Assembly (NCBI GenBank): GCA_025453655.1
Contig: JALOPX010000003.1
Coordinates: 1 to 45,727 of the forward strand
Reading direction: 5' to 3'
DNA from: Candidatus Krumholzibacteriia bacterium
GTDB taxonomy: Bacteria; Krumholzibacteriota; Krumholzibacteriia; Krumholzibacteriales; Krumholzibacteriaceae
Length of the DNA: 45,727 nt
Under the pieces are notes generated by a model. The model did no database searches. It was not told the DNA's origin and was given only the letters and a program-made list of their open reading frames with translations. Both the position numbers and the translations under genes were made by a program. Of the stretch, positions 1-7,621 are shown one piece after another (position 1 is the stretch's first letter; each line of letters opens with the position of its first letter).

Positions 1-204
1 GTAAAGGCCGGCGAGGAGGACAAGCTCTACGGGTCGGTCAACGCGCACGACATAGCCAAGGCGGTGTCCGATCAGGGCTTCAAGATCGACCACAGGATGG
101 TGGAGCTCGAGGAGCCGATAAAGATCCTCGGCGTCTACACCGTCCAGGTCAGGCTTCACCGCGAAATCGAGGTCCCGGTCAAGATCTGGGTCGTGAAGGA
201 GTAA
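1..204 (+). CDS. rplI: 50S ribosomal protein L9, C-terminal part
   Basis: The window opens inside this gene. The 67 visible codons, in frame 1, match the C-terminal domain of L9, with the typical stretches KLYGSVNAHDIAKAV, GFKIDHRMVELEEPIK and a closing EVPVKIWVVKE before TAA. L9 is a large-subunit protein that binds 23S rRNA near the base of the L1 stalk; its C-terminal domain reaches out from the ribosome. The start and the N-terminal domain lie upstream of the window. The next gene follows after about 40 nt with its own strong Shine-Dalgarno, so the two may be co-transcribed. No clear terminator separates them. Confidence 0.95.
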   Translation, partial: VKAGEEDKLYGSVNAHDIAKAVSDQGFKIDHRMVELEEPIKILGVYTVQVRLHREIEVPVKIWVVKE

Positions 205-230
205 CCGGCCGGCGTAATTTTCCCCTCAGG

Positions 231-246
231 AAGGAGGTCCGTCATC
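231..246 (+). promoter_or_regulatory. Strong Shine-Dalgarno with ATC as likely start codon
   Basis: AAGGAGGT at 231-238 is close to a perfect anti-16S match. Six bases after GGAGG the reading frame of the phosphomannomutase has ATC (244). No ATG, GTG or TTG occurs in frame between this site and GTG 319, and starting at 319 would delete the conserved FREYDIRG segment. ATT at 250 is a second candidate. The choice of ATC is inference from spacing. Confidence 0.55.
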
Positions 247-1614
247 TCTATTCCGAAGAAGATATTCAGGGAGTACGATATCAGGGGGCTGGTCGGTGAA
301 GACCTCACGGACGACGGAGTGAGGAGCCTCGGAGCGGCTGTCGCGTCGACCTTCGCGCGAGACGGAATCAGCCGGGCGGTGGTGGGCAGGGACGTGCGGG
401 AAAGCGGCGACGCCTACTTCGAAGCGCTCACTGAAGGATTGACCGGCGCCGGCATCGACGTCGTGGATATCGGGCTGGTTCCGACGCCGGTTTTTTATTT
501 CGCCGCCAGAAGATGGGGATTCCAGGGCGGAGTGATGATAACCGCCAGTCACAACGCCGCCGAGTACAACGGATTCAAGATACTCAGGGGCGAGGGGACG
601 ATCTACGGCGAAGACATCATGGAGCTCCATTCGATAATCTCGGCAGGCGGCCTTCCCCGGGGAAAGACGGCGGGCGTCTCCAGCAGGGAGGCGGTCCGGG
701 AATACGTCGACTTCATCGTCTCCAACATCAATCTGGATAGACCTGTCAGGTTCGCCGCGGACGGCGGGAACGGGACGGCCGGCATCGTGGCGCCCGCGAT
801 CTTCAGGGGGCTCGGATGCGAACCGGTGGAACTGTTCATGGAGCCCGACGGCCGCTTCCCCAACCATCACCCCGACCCGACCGTGGAAAAGAACCTTGTC
901 GACCTTCGCAAGGCGGTCACGGGAGGGGGGCTCGAGCTCGGGATCGGTTTCGACGGGGATTCCGACAGGATAGGCGTGGTCGACGACAAGGGCCGGACGC
1001 TCTACGGCGACTACCTGCTGGCGATATACGCGCGCGACATCCTCAGGGACAATCCCGGAGCCACGGTGATATTCGAGGTGAAATGCTCGCAGGGGCTGGT
1101 GGAGGACATCCTGCGGCACGGCGGCAGACCGGTGATGTGGAAGACCGGGCATTCGCTGATAAAGAAGAAGATGCGCGAAGAGAAAGCCCTTCTCGCGGGG
1201 GAGATGAGCGGGCACCAGTTTTTCGCGGACAGGTATTTCGGGTTCGACGACGCCATCTACGCGGCCTGCAGGCTCCTCGAGCTGCTGTCGAAGAGCGGCC
1301 TTCCGCTCAGCGCCATGGTGGACGATCTCCCGAGGTACAGCAGCACTCCGGAGATACGGGTCGACTGCGCCGACGAAGCGAAATTCGGCGTTGTGGACAG
1401 GATTCGCGAACGCTTCAGAATGACGAACGAAGTGATCGACGTGGACGGCGCGCGCGTGAAGTTCGACGACGGATGGGGCCTCGTGAGGGCGTCCAACACG
1501 CAGCCGGTTCTCGTCCTGAGGTTCGAGGCTTCAGGCCCGGAAGCGCTCGAATCGATAAAGAAGGCTTTTCTGGATGTCCTGGGCGAGTACATCGATATCT
1601 CGGGAATCGCCTGA
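244..1614 (+). CDS. manB: Phosphomannomutase/phosphoglucomutase
   Basis: Alpha-D-phosphohexomutase that interconverts hexose 6-phosphate and 1-phosphate; next to manC it most likely makes mannose 1-phosphate for GDP-mannose. About 456 residues, normal for the AlgC/ManB family. Visible motifs: FREYDIRG near the N terminus; the phosphoserine loop ITASHN with Ser at about residue 102; the metal loop DGDSDR from about residue 237; the sugar-binding GEMSGH; and the phosphate-binding RASNTQP near the C terminus. All catalytic elements are present. The start is a problem: homology and a strong Shine-Dalgarno point to ATC 244 (or ATT 250), while the first usual start, GTG 319, would cut off a conserved strand. 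Substrate preference (mannose or glucose) cannot be read from the sequence and is inferred from the neighbour. Confidence 0.9.
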   Translation: MSIPKKIFREYDIRGLVGEDLTDDGVRSLGAAVASTFARDGISRAVVGRDVRESGDAYFEALTEGLTGAGIDVVDIGLVPTPVFYFAARRWGFQGGVMITASHNAAEYNGFKILRGEGTIYGEDIMELHSIISAGGLPRGKTAGVSSREAVREYVDFIVSNINLDRPVRFAADGGNGTAGIVAPAIFRGLGCEPVELFMEPDGRFPNHHPDPTVEKNLVDLRKAVTGGGLELGIGFDGDSDRIGVVDDKGRTLYGDYLLAIYARDILRDNPGATVIFEVKCSQGLVEDILRHGGRPVMWKTGHSLIKKKMREEKALLAGEMSGHQFFADRYFGFDDAIYAACRLLELLSKSGLPLSAMVDDLPRYSSTPEIRVDCADEAKFGVVDRIRERFRMTNEVIDVDGARVKFDDGWGLVRASNTQPVLVLRFEASGPEALESIKKAFLDVLGEYIDISGIA

Positions 1615-1615
1615 C

Positions 1616-1643
1616 GCGGGAAGGTCATAGTGCCCGTTCCCGC
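1616..1643 (+). repeat. Inverted repeat after manB
   Basis: GCGGGAA at 1616-1622 is repeated inverted as TTCCCGC at 1637-1643, with a 14-nt loop, starting two bases after the manB stop. There is no T-run, so it is not a textbook intrinsic terminator. It may be an intercistronic hairpin that affects mRNA stability or manC expression. Confidence 0.4.
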
Positions 1644-1684
1644 CATGGGTGGCTTTTGAACGGCAGATCCAAGGGGGCGCTCTC

Positions 1685-2776
1685 TTGTACGCTGTGATAC
1701 TGGCAGGAGGAAAGGGCAAACGGTTCTGGCCTTACAGCACATCGGGCAGGCCGAAGCAGTTCATCGACATGACAGGCGCCGGCTCGATGCTCCTCGTCAC
1801 CGCGAGGCGCCTCGCCGCGTTGACCGACCCCTCCAAAATCATCGTTCTCACCGTGCAGGACCAGGTGGAACTGGTCCGTTCGGAACTTCCATGGGTGCAT
1901 CCGGGTAACATATTCGCGGAACCATCGGGCAGGAACACTGCTCCGAGCCTCGCCGCCGCGGCGGCGTTGATCCGGTCCAGGGGAAGCGACGAGCCCATGC
2001 TCTGCTGCCCCTCCGACCATCTCATCGCCGACGCGGAGGGTTTTTCGACGGCCGTTTCCCTCGCGCTGGAGGTTTCGGGCAAATCGGACGTGCTCGTCAC
2101 GTTCGGGATCGAGCCTGACCGCCCCGCCACGGGGTACGGCTACATAGAGGCCGGCGATCCCTTCGACGCCTTTTCGGCGGAGGGAGCGGCGGCCGTTACG
2201 GGAAAGACTGCGCCGGTTTTCAGGGTGAAGAGATTCCATGAGAAGCCGTCGAGGGAGAAGGCGGCCGAGTACCTTGCGAAGGGCGGCTTCTTCTGGAACA
2301 GCGGGATCTTCGCGTGGCGCCCTTCGGTCCTTATCGACGCGTGGAACACCTTCCTCCCCGGCGGGAGGGAGCCGTTGGAGCGGATCGGGAGGGCGTTCGG
2401 GACCGCAGGCTCCGAAGAGACGATAAGGTCCGGGTACGCCGCGATGCCGGAGATATCGGTGGATTACGGGATTCTCGAGAAGGCGGAAAACGTCGTGGTA
2501 ATCCCGGCCCGCCTCGGCTGGAGCGACGTCGGCTCGTGGGATTCCCTGCATGAGATCCTTCCGCGCGACGATCGCGGCAATGCCGGGACGGGGAAATTCG
2601 TCGCGCTGGACTCGGGCGGCAACGTCTTTTTCAACCCGGGAGGCCTGACCGCGGCGATAGGCGTCGACGACATCATCGTCGTTGCGAGGGGCGGCACGGT
2701 TCTGGTATGCAAAAAAGGGGAAAGCGAGAGGGTCAGGGAAATTCTGGAAGCTTTGGAAAACGGGAAAAACGGCTGA
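1685..2776 (+). CDS. manC: Mannose-1-phosphate guanylyltransferase
   Basis: Nucleotidyltransferase that makes GDP-mannose from mannose 1-phosphate and GTP. The protein has about 363 residues, the size of the short ManC form without the isomerase domain. The N terminus carries the pyrophosphorylase signature AGGKGKRFWP followed by PKQF. Further motifs are CCPSDHLI, FHEKP, FFWNSGIF and SVDYGILEKA, all typical of mannose-1-phosphate guanylyltransferases. TTG 1685 is chosen because AAGGGGG lies 7 nt upstream and the protein then begins just before the first beta strand, as in relatives. An in-frame GTG at 1649 would add 12 unconserved residues and has no clear ribosome site. With manB upstream it completes the path to GDP-mannose, the donor that several glycosyltransferases further along the window may need. 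Confidence 0.92.
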   Translation: MYAVILAGGKGKRFWPYSTSGRPKQFIDMTGAGSMLLVTARRLAALTDPSKIIVLTVQDQVELVRSELPWVHPGNIFAEPSGRNTAPSLAAAAALIRSRGSDEPMLCCPSDHLIADAEGFSTAVSLALEVSGKSDVLVTFGIEPDRPATGYGYIEAGDPFDAFSAEGAAAVTGKTAPVFRVKRFHEKPSREKAAEYLAKGGFFWNSGIFAWRPSVLIDAWNTFLPGGREPLERIGRAFGTAGSEETIRSGYAAMPEISVDYGILEKAENVVVIPARLGWSDVGSWDSLHEILPRDDRGNAGTGKFVALDSGGNVFFNPGGLTAAIGVDDIIVVARGGTVLVCKKGESERVREILEALENGKNG

Positions 2777-2814
2777 TTCGGGCAGTGAAAGGCTTTTATC
2801 AGGAGGTGCTCAGG

Positions 2815-4014
2815 ATGAAGAGGGCTTTGTTCATCTTGCCGGCGGTGGCGATGCTGGCGATGCTGACGGTATCCTGCGGGAAGAAGGAGGATGCGCTCAA
2901 GGTCGACGAAGGCGTCGCGGCGCGGATAGGCAACTTCAAGATCACCGACAAGGAGATCGACGAGAAATTCGAGCAGATTCCCGAGAATCAGAGAAGCCAG
3001 TACAGGGGCCCCGGGGGAAGGGCGAAATTCGTCGACATGCTGATCAACGACGAGCTGTTTTATCTCGAAGCGAAGAACAAGAACCTGAAGAACAGCGAGA
3101 AGGTCCGCGCCGAGATGGAAGCGCTCGAACGGCGCGTGCTGATAGGCGCCTATTATTCGGAATACATAACGGGGAAGGTCTCGATATCCGACAAGGAAGT
3201 CGAGCTTTATTACAAAAACAACCAGGACGAATTCTACACCAATTCGCAGTACAAGGCGCAGCACATCTTTTCGGTCGACAGCATGAAGTGCGTCGAATGG
3301 AAGAAAAGGATAGATAACGGAGAGAAGTTCAGCGCAATCGCCAAGGGGGAATCGGAGGACGGGTCCACGGCGCCCGCCTACGGAAATCTGGGATATTTCA
3401 ACCCTGGCGGTTTCATCAAGTTCATCGGCATATCCAAAAGTTTCTCCGACGCCGTCGAGGCGCTCGCGCCGGGCGATATCAGCGACGTGATAAAGCACGA
3501 AAAGGGGTATTCGCTGGTGATGGTGAACGACATGAAGCCGGCCGTGCTGAAACCCCTCGAGGACGTCAGGCAGACGATCATCGAGAAGCTGCAGAAGGAA
3601 TCCGCCTCCGAGATCCTGAACGTGGAGATCGACAACCTCAGGAAGAAATACAGGCCCGAGAACCTTGCGCTGCAGGAAGTCCTCAATACGACGAGGACGG
3701 CCGAGCAGTTGTGGCAGATCGCGCAGGCCGAGGACGCCGCGTACACGCGCATACTCTATTTCAGGGAGCTCGTCACGAGGTATCCGCAGCATAAACTGGC
3801 TCCGCAGGCCCTTTTCATGATCGGGTTCGTCTACTCGGAGGAGCTGAGCGACCTCGTGCAGGCGAGAAAGGCCTTCAACGAGCTCATCAAGAATTATTCC
3901 GGTTCCGACATGGTCGAATCCGCGAAATGGATGATAGAGAACCTGGACAATCCCCGTGACAGGCTGCAATCGATGGAAAGCGTCATCGACAAGGCGAAGA
4001 AGGACGGGAAGTAA
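2815..4014 (+). CDS. Parvulin-type peptidyl-prolyl isomerase lipoprotein (PrsA/SurA-like)
   Basis: A likely periplasmic, lipid-anchored folding factor of about 399 residues. A basic start and hydrophobic stretch end in LTVSC, a plausible though not ideal lipobox with Cys21. The next region (VAARIGNFKITDKEIDE, KFVDMLINDELFYLEA) is like the N-terminal chaperone part of SurA/PrsA proteins. A parvulin-like segment follows (YKAQHIFSV, then GNLGYFNPGG and KHEKGYSLVMV). The last 100 residues (LVTRYPQHKLAPQALFMIG, ARKAFNELIKNYS) resemble a TPR/outer-membrane-lipoprotein repeat rather than a second isomerase domain. The ATG follows AGGAGGT. The isomerase core looks divergent, so catalytic activity is not certain; a pure chaperone role is possible. 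Confidence 0.82.
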   Translation: MKRALFILPAVAMLAMLTVSCGKKEDALKVDEGVAARIGNFKITDKEIDEKFEQIPENQRSQYRGPGGRAKFVDMLINDELFYLEAKNKNLKNSEKVRAEMEALERRVLIGAYYSEYITGKVSISDKEVELYYKNNQDEFYTNSQYKAQHIFSVDSMKCVEWKKRIDNGEKFSAIAKGESEDGSTAPAYGNLGYFNPGGFIKFIGISKSFSDAVEALAPGDISDVIKHEKGYSLVMVNDMKPAVLKPLEDVRQTIIEKLQKESASEILNVEIDNLRKKYRPENLALQEVLNTTRTAEQLWQIAQAEDAAYTRILYFRELVTRYPQHKLAPQALFMIGFVYSEELSDLVQARKAFNELIKNYSGSDMVESAKWMIENLDNPRDRLQSMESVIDKAKKDGK

Positions 4015-4022
4015 AAAAGGCG

Positions 4023-4508
4023 ATGGGATTGATCCAGGTCAAGGTCAGCGGAATAGCGTTCGACAGGGAGCGCGAGCACCCGGTCGTGATGTTGAAATCG
4101 CCCGATTCCGACGAGGTCCTTCCCATCTGGATCGGGCCGGCCGAAGCGACGTCGATTTACATGGAGCTCGCCGGCAGGACCTTCGAAAGGCCGATGACGC
4201 ACGATCTTTTGAGGATCGTCGTCGAGGAGCTCGGAGGAAGGGTCGTCAGCATCGAGATAACGGGGCTCCAGAACGACACGTATTTCGCGCGCATCGTGCT
4301 GCAGCGCGAGGGCGAGCTGTTTTTCATCGACGCGCGGCCGAGCGATTCCATAGCCCTGGCGCTTCGCGCCGCGGCTCCAGTCTACGTGGACAACGACCTG
4401 TTCATGAAATACAGAAGGAACCTGCAGATCGGGAAGGACGAGGTCGACGACATCAGAAGGCATTTCAAGAATCTCGATCCGGGGGATTTCGGGAACCTGG
4501 ATATCTAG
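4023..4508 (+). CDS. Bifunctional nuclease family protein (DUF151)
   Basis: A 161-residue protein of the BFN/DUF151 family. The diagnostic parts are LPIWIGPAEATS at about residues 34-44, RPMTHDLL near 57-63, and DARPSDSIALALR at 103-115. Plant members were reported to have DNase and RNase activity; bacterial members are common, and their role is poorly known. The length is typical of single-domain bacterial forms, without the UVR domain some carry. It starts at ATG 8 nt after the previous stop and is followed 10 nt later by the gamma-carbonic-anhydrase gene, so it sits in a tight operon. No signal peptide; cytoplasmic. Confidence 0.88.
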   Translation: MGLIQVKVSGIAFDREREHPVVMLKSPDSDEVLPIWIGPAEATSIYMELAGRTFERPMTHDLLRIVVEELGGRVVSIEITGLQNDTYFARIVLQREGELFFIDARPSDSIALALRAAAPVYVDNDLFMKYRRNLQIGKDEVDDIRRHFKNLDPGDFGNLDI

Positions 4509-4518
4509 GAGGGGGAGT

Positions 4519-5052
4519 TTGATAGAGGCTTTCCAGGGATTCGAGCCGGCTCTCGGCAGGGACGTATATGTCGCGCCTTCGGCCTCCGTGCTGGGGGAGG
4601 TGTCGCTCGGAGACTGTTCCAGCGTGTGGCACGGGGCCGTTGTCCGCGGGGACTGCGGCAGGATATCGATCGGCGCCTTCAGCAACATCCAGGACGGCTG
4701 CGTCTGCCACACGACGACCGGAGGCCCGGAGTTGAAGGTGGGAGATTACGTGACAGTGGGCCACCGGGCGGTCCTGCATTCATGCGAGGTGGGGGACGGG
4801 TCGCTGATAGGGATGGGAGCGATCGTGCTCGACGGGGCGAGGATAGGGCGGGGATGCGTGATCGCCGCCGGAAGCGTGGTGCTCGAGGGGGCCGTCGTGC
4901 CTTCGGGCTCCCTCGTCGCCGGAATCCCCGGGACGGTTCGAAAGGTTTTGGATGAAGAGGTCGCCGGCAGGCTGAGGAAACAGGCGATGGAATATCACGA
5001 CCTGGCCCTGTCGTTCCTTGGGCGCGGCGAATTTTCAAGGCGGGCGAAATGA
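4519..5052 (+). CDS. Gamma-carbonic-anhydrase-like hexapeptide-repeat protein
   Basis: A left-handed beta-helix protein of 177 residues in the YrdA/PaaY/gamma-carbonic anhydrase group. It shows successive hexapeptide turns, the segment WHGAVVRGDCG, and NIQDGCVCH, GHRAVLH, IGMGAIVLDGA in order. His64, His82 and His87 fit the three metal ligands of the family, so a trimer with metal at subunit interfaces is expected. Family members bind Zn, Fe or Co; many have weak or unproven carbonic anhydrase activity, so the reaction is uncertain. The TTG start follows GGAGGGGG. The end overlaps the next gene by 4 nt (ATGA), which suggests coupled translation. Confidence 0.9.
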   Translation: MIEAFQGFEPALGRDVYVAPSASVLGEVSLGDCSSVWHGAVVRGDCGRISIGAFSNIQDGCVCHTTTGGPELKVGDYVTVGHRAVLHSCEVGDGSLIGMGAIVLDGARIGRGCVIAAGSVVLEGAVVPSGSLVAGIPGTVRKVLDEEVAGRLRKQAMEYHDLALSFLGRGEFSRRAK

Positions 5053-6791
5053 AGAAGACGTCCCTCCCGGCGATGGCTCTCCTGTTCCTTTTATCCTGCG
5101 CGGCTTTCGTCTCCGATCCCGGGCCGGCCGTCGCGCCGCAGCAGCAAGCGGAACAAGAGAGGAAGGAGCTGTTCGCCCGGATAAAAACGCTCGAGTCGGA
5201 AAAGGACGCGAGGGGGATCCGCAAATACGGGCTGAGATATCTCAGGGAATTTCCGGGCTCCCCGGAGATTCGGGAAGTGACGGTACTCACCGCGTCGGCG
5301 TGCGCCGGGCTCGGATTTCTTTCCGAGGCGAGGTCTCTCATGCTTCCGCTCGCCGGCGAAGGCGTCGAAAGCTCCGCGAGGGCGGACGCACTCGTGATGA
5401 TCGCGGATATGGACGCGGAAAAGGGGCGGTTCGAGGAAGCGGCGGCCGGGCTTCTCTCGGCATTGTCGCTCGAGATGGACCAGGCGGCGGCCGATTCGGC
5501 GAGAAGCGCGCTGGAGCGCGCGGCGGGCTTCCTCTCCGCCGGGCAGCTCGAGAGGCTGCGTGGCGAATATCCATCCTCGCGGGGCGCGGACATCATTCTC
5601 GACGCCTGCATGGTGTTCGCCGCGGCGGGCGCCGACTCCGCGTACATGGACGCCCTGAGATCCCAGCTCGTCTCGCTGGATTCGCTCGTCACTGTTCCCG
5701 ACAGGGTGCCGGCCCGCGTCATGGCGGCCGCGGAGAGCGTTTCGGGGAATGCCGCGAGGGAGGCCGTTTTTCGCGTGGGGCTTCTCTGCCCGCTTAGCGG
5801 TCGGTTCGCGCCCCTGGGGGAGGCGTTTCTCGCGGGGGCCTCGCTGGCCGTGAAGGAGTCGAGGATGAGGGGAAAGGCGGGTGTCGATCTCGCGGTCGGC
5901 GACACGAAGGCCGACGTGCTGGAGGCGCACCGCGTGGCGCAGAGGATGGTCAGGGACGAGAATATCCGCGCCATCGTCGGGGACATGCTCAGCTCGACGA
6001 CGATCGTCGCGGCGCAGGTGGCCCAGCAGTACGGCGCCGTTCTTTATTCTCCCGCGGCTTCGCAGGCGGGCCTCGAATCGATCGGCGATTTCGTCTTCCA
6101 GGCGCCGACGGACTACGAATGGCAGATCCACGCGCTTGCCCGCCTCGCGTGCGTGGAGATGGGGCTGAGGCGCTTCGCGTTCCTTTCGGCTTACAACCAT
6201 CAGACCGCGGCCGCGGAAAAACTTTTCAGGAGCAGCGTGGAATACCACGGGGGCGCCCTCGTCGTGTCGGATTACTACGACGAAGGCAGCACCGATTTCC
6301 TGGCCGATATCGAAAGGATAAGGCGGGCCGACCCGGAGGCGCTTTTCATAGCTTCCGACCTCGAGGACCTGATACTCATCCTGCCGCAGCTGAGCTTCTA
6401 TGAGTTCGGCGTCCAGCTTCTCGGGACGAGCGATTGGAATTCCGGCAACCTTCTGCGTATGGCCGGGCGCGACATGGCGGGCGCGGTATTTCCCGCGGAC
6501 GCCGACGTCGCCGGAGACGAAACGATGTACCGGATGGCGGCGGCCTACACGGACGCTCCCGCCGGCGAGGTGAACAGGTTCAGCGTCGCGGGATACGCGG
6601 GCGTAAGAAGGGTGCTCGAGGCGATGGCCCTGAGCGCCGCGTCCGGGAGCACGCTCAAGGACGAGATGAGACGCAGCCTCGAAAGCAGGAGGCACAGGTA
6701 CATCGACATGCTGACCGGGGACGGGATACGTTTCAACACCGTCAGGAACGAAGCCGTCGTCGAATACTCGACGCTCAGGGCCGGCAACTAG
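5049..6791 (+). CDS. TPR plus periplasmic-binding-protein type I lipoprotein (LpoA-like)
   Basis: A lipoprotein of 580 residues with a clear LLSC lipobox (Cys17). The region to about residue 230 is alpha-helical with TPR-like pairs (YLREFPGSPEIREV, AEKGRFEEAAAGLLSAL). From about residue 240 there is a Leu/Ile/Val-binding-protein fold: FRVGLLCPLSGRFAPLGE, AIVGDMLSSTTIVAAQVAQ, VLYSPAAS, ALFIASDLED, VQLLGTSDWN. This order, helical repeats then a binding-protein fold, is that of LpoA, the outer-membrane activator of penicillin-binding proteins. A solute receptor for an ABC transporter is the alternative, but no permease genes are nearby. The start overlaps the previous gene by 4 nt. The last four bases overlap the stop of the converging tonB-like gene. 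Confidence 0.78.
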   Translation: MKKTSLPAMALLFLLSCAAFVSDPGPAVAPQQQAEQERKELFARIKTLESEKDARGIRKYGLRYLREFPGSPEIREVTVLTASACAGLGFLSEARSLMLPLAGEGVESSARADALVMIADMDAEKGRFEEAAAGLLSALSLEMDQAAADSARSALERAAGFLSAGQLERLRGEYPSSRGADIILDACMVFAAAGADSAYMDALRSQLVSLDSLVTVPDRVPARVMAAAESVSGNAAREAVFRVGLLCPLSGRFAPLGEAFLAGASLAVKESRMRGKAGVDLAVGDTKADVLEAHRVAQRMVRDENIRAIVGDMLSSTTIVAAQVAQQYGAVLYSPAASQAGLESIGDFVFQAPTDYEWQIHALARLACVEMGLRRFAFLSAYNHQTAAAEKLFRSSVEYHGGALVVSDYYDEGSTDFLADIERIRRADPEALFIASDLEDLILILPQLSFYEFGVQLLGTSDWNSGNLLRMAGRDMAGAVFPADADVAGDETMYRMAAAYTDAPAGEVNRFSVAGYAGVRRVLEAMALSAASGSTLKDEMRRSLESRRHRYIDMLTGDGIRFNTVRNEAVVEYSTLRAGN

Positions 6792-7456
6792 GTTTTAAGC
6801 CTGAAACTTATCAGGAAGCTGATCCAGAACGGCTGCGGCACTCCGTTTTCCACCACGGGCCTGAACAGGAACTTTCTGACCGCCTCGAGAGACGCGCTCT
6901 CGAAACTCTGCAGTCCCTGGGCCCTTATGACCCGGGCTTCGGCGACCCGCCCCGATTTGTCGACGTATACCTCGACGAGCGCGTATCCCTCCACCCTCCT
7001 CCTGTATGCGTCCTCGGGATATTCCGGTTCCACCATGCTCAGGATGACGAAATCCTGCCTGTACGGGACGTCCGTGTGGGAGGGATAGGTCCGCAGATTA
7101 TCGATCCCGCTTATTTCGTCGATCATCTCCTCTTCGAGCTTTTTCTGGAGGGCCGTGCTGATCACCGGGTTCTCCTCTTCGACGTTTTCCTCCTTCTCGC
7201 TGAAGATCTCGACGTCCTGCAGCGCCATCCTGTGTTTTTCCTCGGAGAATAATTCCGATTCGAGCCCCTTGTTGTCGATGATCGTGATATCGGGCAGAAG
7301 CCGCATCGGGCCCTCGTAGCCGACCGAGAAGATCCTGTTCGCCACCCTTGTTTTATCCGCGGTGAAGGACAGCAGGAACAGGATGGCGACCGCCGCCGGC
7401 ACCAGCATCAGGAGCCTTCTGTTCAACCTTTTTTCGCGGTCCTTTATCTTTTCCAT
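6788..7456 (-). CDS. TonB family energy-transducer-like protein
   Basis: 222 residues. One N-terminal membrane segment (about residues 14-30, LLMLVPAAVAILFLLSF) follows a highly charged start, then comes an acidic periplasmic linker, and the last 80 residues form a TonB C-terminal domain: EPEYPEDAYRRRVEG, VEVYVDKSGRVAEARVI, and FRPVVENGVPQPFWISFLI. The linker is acidic and not proline-rich, unlike classic TonB. No exbB/exbD genes are in the window, so partners must be elsewhere. The domain also occurs in proteins not linked to transport, so the role is open. It lies between two convergent or co-directional cell-envelope genes and has its own possible promoter upstream. Confidence 0.82.
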   Translation of the reverse strand: MEKIKDREKRLNRRLLMLVPAAVAILFLLSFTADKTRVANRIFSVGYEGPMRLLPDITIIDNKGLESELFSEEKHRMALQDVEIFSEKEENVEEENPVISTALQKKLEEEMIDEISGIDNLRTYPSHTDVPYRQDFVILSMVEPEYPEDAYRRRVEGYALVEVYVDKSGRVAEARVIRAQGLQSFESASLEAVRKFLFRPVVENGVPQPFWISFLISFRLKT

Positions 7457-7479
7457 TTCGCCTGCTCACACCCCGATTA

Positions 7480-7510
7480 TTAATATGTCCGGCGGTACGG
7501 CAGTAGTCAA
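7480..7510 (-). promoter_or_regulatory. Possible promoter for the tonB-like gene
   Basis: On the minus strand TTGACT (7505-7510) is followed by TATTAA (7480-7485) after 19 nt, or by CATATT after 17 nt. The 165-nt gap 7457-7621 otherwise holds GC-rich sequence with short direct repeats and no gene. The spacing is only fair. Confidence 0.4.
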
Positions 7511-7621
7511 GCAGGCATGGGGCATGGGGATGGAGAGAGAAGGCCGCCCCGCTCCGCCGGTTCGCGCCCCGCACGGGCTCCCGGGGGCTCCCGTCGGTCT
7601 CCCGCCGGCTGATGACCCGAT

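Noticed and set aside
2464-3969. Long minus-strand frame across manC and the isomerase gene
   Set aside because: It shadows two well-supported genes and shows no family motif; codon structure follows the plus strand.
7500-7620. GC-rich short repeats (GGCTCCCG, GCATGGG) as a possible repeat array
   Set aside because: Only two short copies of each; no spacer regularity or stem that would mark a CRISPR or REP element.
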